Assembly: GCF_003286085.1 (NCBI RefSeq)
Contig: NW_020825288.1
Location: 5,828,001-5,892,000 of the forward strand
Direction of reading: 5' to 3'
DNA from: Drosophila persimilis
Lineage: Eukaryota > Arthropoda > Insecta > Diptera > Drosophilidae
DNA: 64,000 nt
This document shows positions 57,074 to 64,000 of the stretch, piece by piece. The notes below the pieces were generated by a model. The model was not told the DNA's origin, made no database searches, and worked only from the letters and a program-made list of their open reading frames with translations. The position numbers and the translations under genes are program-made. Within the stretch, counting starts at the first letter, position 1. Each line of letters starts with the position of its first letter.

Positions 57074-60033
57074 CTACTTGCCCACCTCCTTCCAGTGGAC
57101 AATGGCGCGCTGGTCGTCCGGCGCGTCCCCAAAGGGGCGGCTGCCATCGGAATGCACATACTCATTGACCTGGTAGTTGAGGAGCGTCTTGTAGTGATAG
57201 ACATCGGCCAGCTGCTGGGTCAGGGGGCTGGTGTTGGTCGTGAAGATGCCGGCGAACTGCTTCTCGCGGGCCACTCGCAGCACCTCGTGCTCCATGAAGT
57301 GCATGCAGGCAATGTTCTCGCGCGGATTCAGCTTCTCGGCCGTACCCATCATGAATGAGTGCAGGATTTGGTTGAGGCCCTTGGGCAAATAGTTATCGCT
57401 GCAAGCCGGCAACACGGTTACGATCGTTCTCTCATTGGTCTCCAATCCAGTAGTACTCACCGTATGGGACCCTCACAGAACTCCAGGAACTCAAACACAG
57501 TGAGCAGCTTCGATTTGATGTCCACTTCGGGTTCGTTGCGAGCATCGAAGTTCAAGGCGGTGCCAATGATCCGATCCGTGTTGCGATCGTAGACCACAAA
57601 GCTCAGGTCGCGATCCACCAAATCGTTCCAGATATCCTGTACAAAATTAACTTGGAATAACTTCTGCCAGATTCTGCCATGGTTTTGGCGGCCACTTACA
57701 TTGAGGATGTCACTGTAGTCGGTCCGCAATACGCCCGGCTTCAGCCACTGCTCCAAGTCTGCCTTGTTGTAGAAGCTGGCCACAATGATACTGGAAAGGA
57801 ATGAAAAATTCCAGATACCGGATTGCAGGAAGCGAGGGCTATGGTTACTCACTCGATCACCTGCTGACGGTGGTCCAGGCGCAAGGCCACTGCTTCCATT
57901 TTCAGATGCGGACAGGCATTTAGAGATTCCTCCTCGAGTTGCACTGCATCGCGGTTGGCCGCCATTTTCTCGATGACCTCGCCCAGGTTCTTGGCCGCTA
58001 TGAACTCGGAGATGCCAATGTTGTAGCCCTTCTCGCGCAGCAGGGTCACGGTGAAAATGGAGTTCAAGGAGTTCCCTCCCAGCTCGTAGAAGTTGCTCTG
58101 CGGAGCCAAAGTGGCACGCGTCGAGCGGCCGATCACTCCGCCCACGGTCTCGAAAAGATCACGGGCCGTCAGCTTGAGTTCCTCCGGTACTTGGCTGTAA
58201 TCGAAGTCCAGCACAATGCTGGAGTCGCCCTCGTTGTTGTTGGCCGTCTCGTAGGACTTGAGGAGCGCCTGGCGATCGACCTTGCCGTTAACCAGCAGCG
58301 GCACGTGGTCCATGATGACCACCTGTGGGGTCATGTAGTCGGCCAGCTTGTCCTTGAGGCGAGCCTCCAGTTGGAGCTCCGTCACGAGCGGCGCATCGTC
58401 GCGCAGCTTGACAAAGGCCAGAATGGCCTGGTCCACGTGCCCGGCATGGTAGCACAGGACAATCGCCTTCTCGACCAGCGGCAGCTCGGCCACGTTCTTC
58501 TCCACCTCGGATAGGTCCACGCGATGGCCGCGGATCTTGACCTGGGAGTCCGTTCGGCCCTCGTACATGATGCTGCCGTTCTTCAAAGCCCCATAGTCCC
58601 CCGTACGATACAGACGGGCGTATTCTGCCAAGCAGAGCAAAGGCTAGGATCAAATGATCAGGTTAGGAATCACTAATATGACTTACTCTTCTCCACTGCC
58701 AGAGGGTTCTCCAGGAAGCGCTCTGGATCGCGACCGTTCACATAGCCGGCGGCTAGATTTAGTCCCGAAGCGAATATCTCGCCAATCTCTCCATTCTTGA
58801 CGGGCCGGTAGTCGGCGTCCAACAGATAGATGACCGTATTGCACACGGGAACGCCTGGAGCATCGAGAAGAGATCGAATGTAAGAGGGTGCCAAGGAGAT
58901 AGAAGTGCTCTGTGTGTTGCCTTACCAATGGGCACGTTGTCGTAGAGGCTCAACTGCTTCTTGCTTTCGCAGGTGAAGTAGGTAACGTCGCCCATGACCT
59001 CGGTGGAGCCGTAAAAGTTGTACAGCCGATGAACGCCCTCGTCGAAGTAGTCGAAGAAGCTGCTGGCCAGTGCCACAGACAGCGGCTCGCCGGAGCACAC
59101 CCAGATCTGGAGGTTGTAGAGCAGTTTCTGGGCTGCTCCGCCGCCCTCCATCTTCAGGTACATGAGCAGCGATCGGAGCAGAGTGGGCACGAGCACCAGA
59201 CGCCTGATCTTGTACCGTTCCAGCAGGGCCACCAGGCGCTGCGGATCCTTCGTCACGGCCTTGGGCACAACCAGGATGGCCAGTCCACACATCAGCGGTC
59301 CCCAGAGCTCGGCAATGGAGTCCACGAAGGTGAGCGCCGTCTTGAACACGCTGACCACCTCGTTGGCCGTGTATGGAAATGTGGCCCACTGCCACTGCAG
59401 GCGGTTCAGGATGTTCTCGTGTGGCAGTCGCACCCCCTTGGGCACGCCCGTGCTACCGGAGGTGTACAGCACAATGGCGATGTGGTCGTTGCCACCGCGC
59501 AGCATTTCCTCCGAGAGCAGGTTGGATCCGCTCAGCGGAAGCGACTTGGCGTAGAGCTCCGTGACGGACAGCGAGGGTGTGCCCTGGAAGCGGCCAGCGT
59601 CAACGTCGTCGTCGCGCACCACCAGAGTGGGACGAGCCTCCAGGAGGATGTGGTGGATGCGGTTGGCCGGGAAGCTGGGGTCGATGGGCAGATAGGCACC
59701 ACCCGCCTTCCAGATGGCCAGCAGCGTGGTAATCAGCTCCTCCGACGGCTGCATGCACACCGCCACGATGAAGTCTCCGTCGCTGTTGGGCTGCAAGAAC
59801 CGTCCGTGGGTCTCCGCCACCAGCATGCGGGCTGCTCGGTTGGCCCGCTCGTTCATCTGGCGATAGCTGCTCTGGCTGGGCGCCCTTCCGATGCCGGGGG
59901 TGTCTGGCTGGTAGATCAGCGCCACCTTGTCGGCGTGTCGCAGCTGCTGCTCCTCAAAGATGCGGTGCAGAGCTCTCGGCACAAAGTCCTGCTGCTGACC
60001 CTTCACGATCGACAACTGTGGCAGGGAACCCAT
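57074..60033 (-). CDS. e: ebony (beta-alanyl amine synthase)
   Basis: Six coding exons from the ATG at 60033: 58926-60033, 58687-58854, 57853-58624, 57700-57790, 57461-57636 and 57074-57398; 879 residues, the length of D. melanogaster Ebony. The enzyme resembles one module of a non-ribosomal peptide synthetase. The adenylation domain carries IVLYTSGSTGVPKG at about 188-200 and the GDYG...GRTD signature at 434-451. Lys540 in NGKVDRQ is the catalytic lysine. The carrier domain LGGNSLNS has the phosphopantetheine Ser611. A special C-terminal amine-selecting domain ends HWKEVGK. It joins beta-alanine to dopamine, histamine and other amines, controlling cuticle tanning and photoreceptor histamine recycling. 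A splice acceptor (TTCCACACAG, exon from 60049) shows a 5' UTR intron. Confidence 0.97.
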
Positions 60034-60939
60034 CTCGGCTCGGAATCGACTGTGTGGAAGAAAGCATTATTTATTGGGGCTTGTCAGGAAGTCGTTGAAC
60101 GCAGATCGTTTAGCCAATCTCGAAATTACATCACTCGGAACTCGTATTACCCAAAGGCACACAAGGTGGCAATTCAATTAATGCACGAGAATGTAAACGG
60201 GTTTAAAATGCAAAATTATACGCACGTCCTAAATGATCTACATTCATTTGTGCAACGAATAAACATTAAAACAGGTTAAATCGAATGAATTTCGAAATAT
60301 TGCATACAGCAAACACTCATCGGGTGTAGGGTATACTATAGTCGTATATGGGAAGACAACACGTTCAGGATCGATGTAGTTCTTTGGTGGAACTTCCACC
60401 TAAAAGGGAATCTAAAGGGAGCCATAAGCCTCTTGTATTTCGTATGTAATGTCGCTACTCCGAGACTTAGAGACACATTAATCGATCTCCACAGATCCTG
60501 CACACCGTTTCCTTCTCCAGGATGAAGTGTGCTGCTGTGCCTCCCGTTTTGGCGCTTCCCTAAAGTCAGTGCAACTATGTATGTGGTTTTGTGCGGATGG
60601 GCTCAGGCCCAGGCATGTGAGTGATGATGGCAATCGTATACTCTGAGGGCATTCGGGCGAGAGGGCTGACGGAAGCCCAAAGAGTTCCAAATCCTCTGAC
60701 TGGATGTCGTTGGCCTTTCATCTGACCCGCGAATCTCTTTAGCCCTGGCTGCTAGTTTGATTGTAGAACGATCTCCACGCCCCTCCACCATTTTGCAATC
60801 AAAATTGATCTTTGATAGCCCAATAAATCATTTCAAGTGTCCGCGCTCGTGTCAATTTTATTTTAATTCACTTTACTGCTGTAAAATTACGCTTGTAAAT
60901 ATATGCAAGAACATTCGCAGCTACGGCAGCGACTATACA

Positions 60940-61290
60940 TTTATACCCGACAATTAGTCAGTATGGCCTCCTCCATCAGAGGGCGCACACTGCACGTTGA
61001 GAGTGTGTGATAGAGAGAGAGAGAATGATTGATTCTTGATTTCTTCATTTTGGATATACTAATAGTCAGTTCTGATCCAGATTCAGCAATCCGGTAAATA
61101 ATGACATTTTCTATAGTATCTTCAAAATTGTGGATGATATCGCAGGAGGCTGGATACAAAATTTGGTTTCTCTAGATCTTATAGTCTCTACAATCTAGGA
61201 GCTCATCGGAACTGACAGATGGACAAACACACAATAATAGATACACTTTATAGGGTCGGAAATCCTTCCTCCTGGGTGTTACACCCCCTA
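60940..61290. repeat. degenerate dispersed repeat in ebony 5' region
   Basis: The block opens ACATTTATACCCGACAAT, contains ATCTTATAGTCTCTACAATC and GACAGATGGACAAACAC, then ATACACTTTATAGGGTCGG and AAATCCTTCCTCCTGGGTGTTACA. In that order and orientation these phrases match, with decay, a non-coding repeat scattered through Drosophila genomes (GGGTCGGAAACGCTTCCT type). Family name not established. Confidence 0.5.
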
Positions 61291-63495
61291 TACTCACTAT
61301 AAGTATCGCCTATAATAATTGCACTCTCACATATAGTAAATTTTTTAATGTCTTCTTTTGCCTCAACATATAATATTTTTGTAGATTCTTATATAATCGG
61401 AAACTGTTACGGAAATAATATTAACAAATCTACTACGAGCGTATGTGAAACGATTTGCCATCAAATTTGCATCAGTAAGTAAATGCAATATAAATAACAG
61501 CCGTCATAGAGAATTGTTCTCATTCTTTCAGCATCGTAAAATTTTATATTGACAAACAATTTCCATAGCTAATATATAATTGCAGTTTTGTGGCAAACAA
61601 CTGGAAAACTACGATTACTGGTTTTCTAGATGAGACGAGCCTTCTTCTCGAATCTGAACTGTATATTTTATAGTTTATTAACATAGCCAGATACCTATTA
61701 AGGACCGCTCGGATATACATATGTGTGGGCCTGTACTTGGCATAATTAAATTAAACCTATAATTAGATAGTGCCTACCCGGACGGTTAGTCCTCTATTAA
61801 CATCATCTTTTGACAATGACGGGACGGGGAATTCTCGGGAAACAATAAACGCAATTTAAGTTTTATACGAGCTGGCCGGCTGCCTAAACCACCGCTTGGA
61901 ATGCGGCATGTAAGCTCGTTAATTGCATTAAATATTTCAATTGGCCAAGTCGGACTCTGTCCTATTTGCCGAGCATTGGCTCTGTGCGGCAATAAAGTTT
62001 CGTTGACCACAAGACCAAGCTAGTTAAAGCTGCGCCAACCTTATGGTTAAGTTCCATTGGCATGTCATAAAACTCAGCTGAAATGTCATTGCGCCGACAA
62101 TTTCTGGTTGTCCGAGACCGAGACTGTATCGCTGTCGGTGGCAGTCTGTTCGAGCCCAATGTCACGCGTTCTAATCCAAAAAAAACAAGACATAAAGACC
62201 AGCTACTGTCTGGAGGCTCAAGAACTCAACAATTACCTGTGCAGGTACCCCTGGCCTTAGCTCATGTTAATCTCTGATTTAATTTCGGAATTAGATTTGA
62301 GAACTCATTACAATCGCATGAATTAAGGGGAAGCAGGAAAGGTTTCCGCGCAGAAAGTCGTCGAAGGTGGCCAGGAAACAGACGTCGCAGAGACGGAGGC
62401 TTCTTGGACAAGTGCTCTATGAATTATTTATTTGGTTCCGCCTGTTCTCCGGGGGCAAGTGGAAGTGTAGGTGGAGGCCCGATGTAACCATTTCGCCTTC
62501 TAAGCCATAAACGAGTTCTTGATCAATTGCGCAATACCAAAAACTGAAATTTTGCCACAGGCCAAGTAGTTTTTGGTTTCTGGTTTTGGTTCTTGAGCTT
62601 GGGTTCTGGTTCTCGTTTGGCATACATTTTTTGGCAGGCAAGTAATTTACAGCCGTCGACGGGGCGTATACGTAACGAATTGGAGGCAAGGCAAAGGCTA
62701 AATGCGCAGAGAACATTTCCCAAGCGCCCATTACGTATACGCCGTGTGAGTCCAATTAGTTTGTTCACTTGCATACATAACTCTGACATGTCTGGCTGAT
62801 TATATACGAGTATCTGTGTACTATCTGCATACAATGCAGCAATGCTGTGCAGCAGCTCGCATAGGGGCCATACATGAGGTGTTCTCTATCCGCATCTCTG
62901 AATGTCCATTGTTGTGGTCCGGGCGGGCCGTACGTATTCTTAAGCCCGCTCGCCCGTGTCTCTGCATTTCACATCATCGGTTAAATGCATCCGCAGGCAG
63001 CAGCGACTTCTGTTCACCTTCGCTGCCTCCGTTGATGAGGTGAAATCTAAGCGTCTGATTTAATGTTATTATTGCCTCCGTTGCCATTAAAAAATCAAAC
63101 ATAAAATGCTTAGTAGAACCACCAAAGCTGGCTTACAGCAGCAGTAGCAGCAGTAGCAGCAGTGGCAGCAGCGACTCGATTGAAAAGCATTTAAGACCAA
63201 GCGCACAAATGAACAGGCATATACATATAAACATACATAGTGCATACGTACCGCCAGTACGAGGCAGTGCTTATAATTTTCCGTTCAAGGTTGCATTTGT
63301 GCTAGATTGTTTTCAGTGAGTTTTGAGGCTTTCGGAAAATCGGTTCCATAATTATCAGCTGCCATGTAATTTGTAATTTACATAATTATTAACTGCCTTT
63401 TGGCTGGGTGCCAGATTGCCTTACCAACGGGCAAACCTACTGCCTGATCCTCTGTTTGTGGATCAACAACACTGCCTAAGGTCGGTCATCCATCT

Positions 63496-63526
63496 AGTAG
63501 TACGTAGTACGTAGTACGTAGTACGT
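63496..63526. repeat. 7-bp tandem repeat (TAGTACG)n
   Basis: About four tandem copies of TAGTACG read directly, followed by TCTCG. Confidence 0.9.
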
Positions 63527-64000
63527 CTCGTAAGCATTTGGGCGAAATGCTTCCGTTTGCGCTTGTTCCAAAGTGTGTGGCTAATTAATTTGTTGCCTCG
63601 CGACTGTCGAACCGTCGTGGGAGGCGAACCAATCAAATGCCACATTAGAAACGCTCTATTTTCGCTGCCGATGTGCATGCTCTGCGACTTGGGTTTTTGT
63701 TTTGTGAACTGACTGCTGATTTGCTTAATTGAGTAAAAAAGCTCCTAATTTAAGCCATGCCAGGGCGCCCTGCATCTGCACGGGTCCGGTCGCCTGGTCT
63801 CGGACCAGATGAGTGACTGTGTGATCTGCTCATGCCTGTGTGGGGGGGTTTTTTTTATTGTCCGCTGCTGATGGTATTGTTATTGTTCCCCCTGTGCTCG
63901 CAGTATTTCCGATTGTGAGTCAATTGGATGACAAGTCGCTTGCAAAAAACCACACAAGAACAGGCAAACACCGATCTATGCAAAGTCGTAAATATTGACG

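Larger units (their letters stand above)
60034..64000. other. ebony 5' UTR intron and upstream sequence
   Basis: No protein gene supported. The acceptor at 60050 implies a first untranslated exon somewhere in this stretch or beyond. It contains a degenerate dispersed repeat at about 60940-61290, a GA tract near 61012-61024, a CAGCAG/TAGCAG run at about 63139-63174, a 7-base TAGTACG repeat at 63496-63526 and a G-run/T-run at 63842-63858. In D. melanogaster the pattern-specific enhancers of ebony lie upstream and in the first intron, so cis-regulatory DNA is expected here, but I cannot point to individual elements. Confidence 0.55.

Noticed and set aside
58912-60279. 455-codon frame opposite ebony exon 1
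   Set aside because: Antisense shadow of a codon-biased exon; Gln/His/Val-rich and without known motifs.

Overview
This is a gene-dense piece of a fly genome, almost certainly Drosophila. The genes have short introns of about 60 bases, the upstream regions carry TATCGATA (DRE) and Ohler-type core motifs, and the proteins closely match Drosophila Hsp70, ebony, Nelf-A, Oga, Vac14 and trabid. It is probably not a member of the melanogaster subgroup. In D. melanogaster the two-gene inverted Hsp70 locus (87A) and the ebony/Nelf-A/Oga cluster (93C-D) lie far apart on chromosome 3R, whereas here they are about 33 kb apart. The near-identical inverted Hsp70 pair would fit an obscura-group species, but that is inference.

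Layout. 1-3341: no gene recognised, probably upstream or intronic sequence of the next gene. 3342-4690: UNC93/MFSD11-like transporter whose first coding exon is not visible. 3807-9861: an ancient tandem duplication holding the 3' half of the transporter gene, a SKP1-like gene and the 5' part of trus. Each copy has lost a different part: the left copy keeps the transporter, the right copy keeps trus, and both keep an intact SKP1 gene. 10613-12006: FBXO9-like F-box gene, divergent from Polr3C (12653-14535). 14707-17287: Vac14. 18086-24606: divergent Hsp70 pair in an almost perfect inverted repeat, with a decayed Tc1-type transposon in the spacer. 25080-25410: 63-bp tandem array. 25415-28160: dalmatian (sororin-like), divergent from trabid (29440-32241). 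34536-43438: Unc-115/abLIM, with a four-base coding first exon, a 4.8-kb intron and a pair of alternative exons that the reading frame forces to be mutually exclusive. 44366-45277: membrane-anchored NAT8-like acetyltransferase, divergent from O-GlcNAcase. 49200-49908: ATPSCKMT-like methyltransferase, divergent from Nelf-A (50452-55250). 57074-60033: ebony. 60034-64000: ebony upstream or intron sequence.

Most genes are housekeeping genes in head-to-head pairs sharing short DRE promoters. Functional threads are SCF ubiquitin ligase parts (two SKP1-like proteins and an F-box protein within 9 kb), ubiquitin removal (trabid), transcription (Polr3C, Nelf-A), stress response (Hsp70; its promoter-proximal pausing in flies involves NELF, encoded here too), cohesion (dalmatian) and cuticle/amine metabolism (ebony). 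All gene models were built by hand from splice sites; every complete model closes in frame. No virus, CRISPR array, tRNA or rRNA gene was seen.
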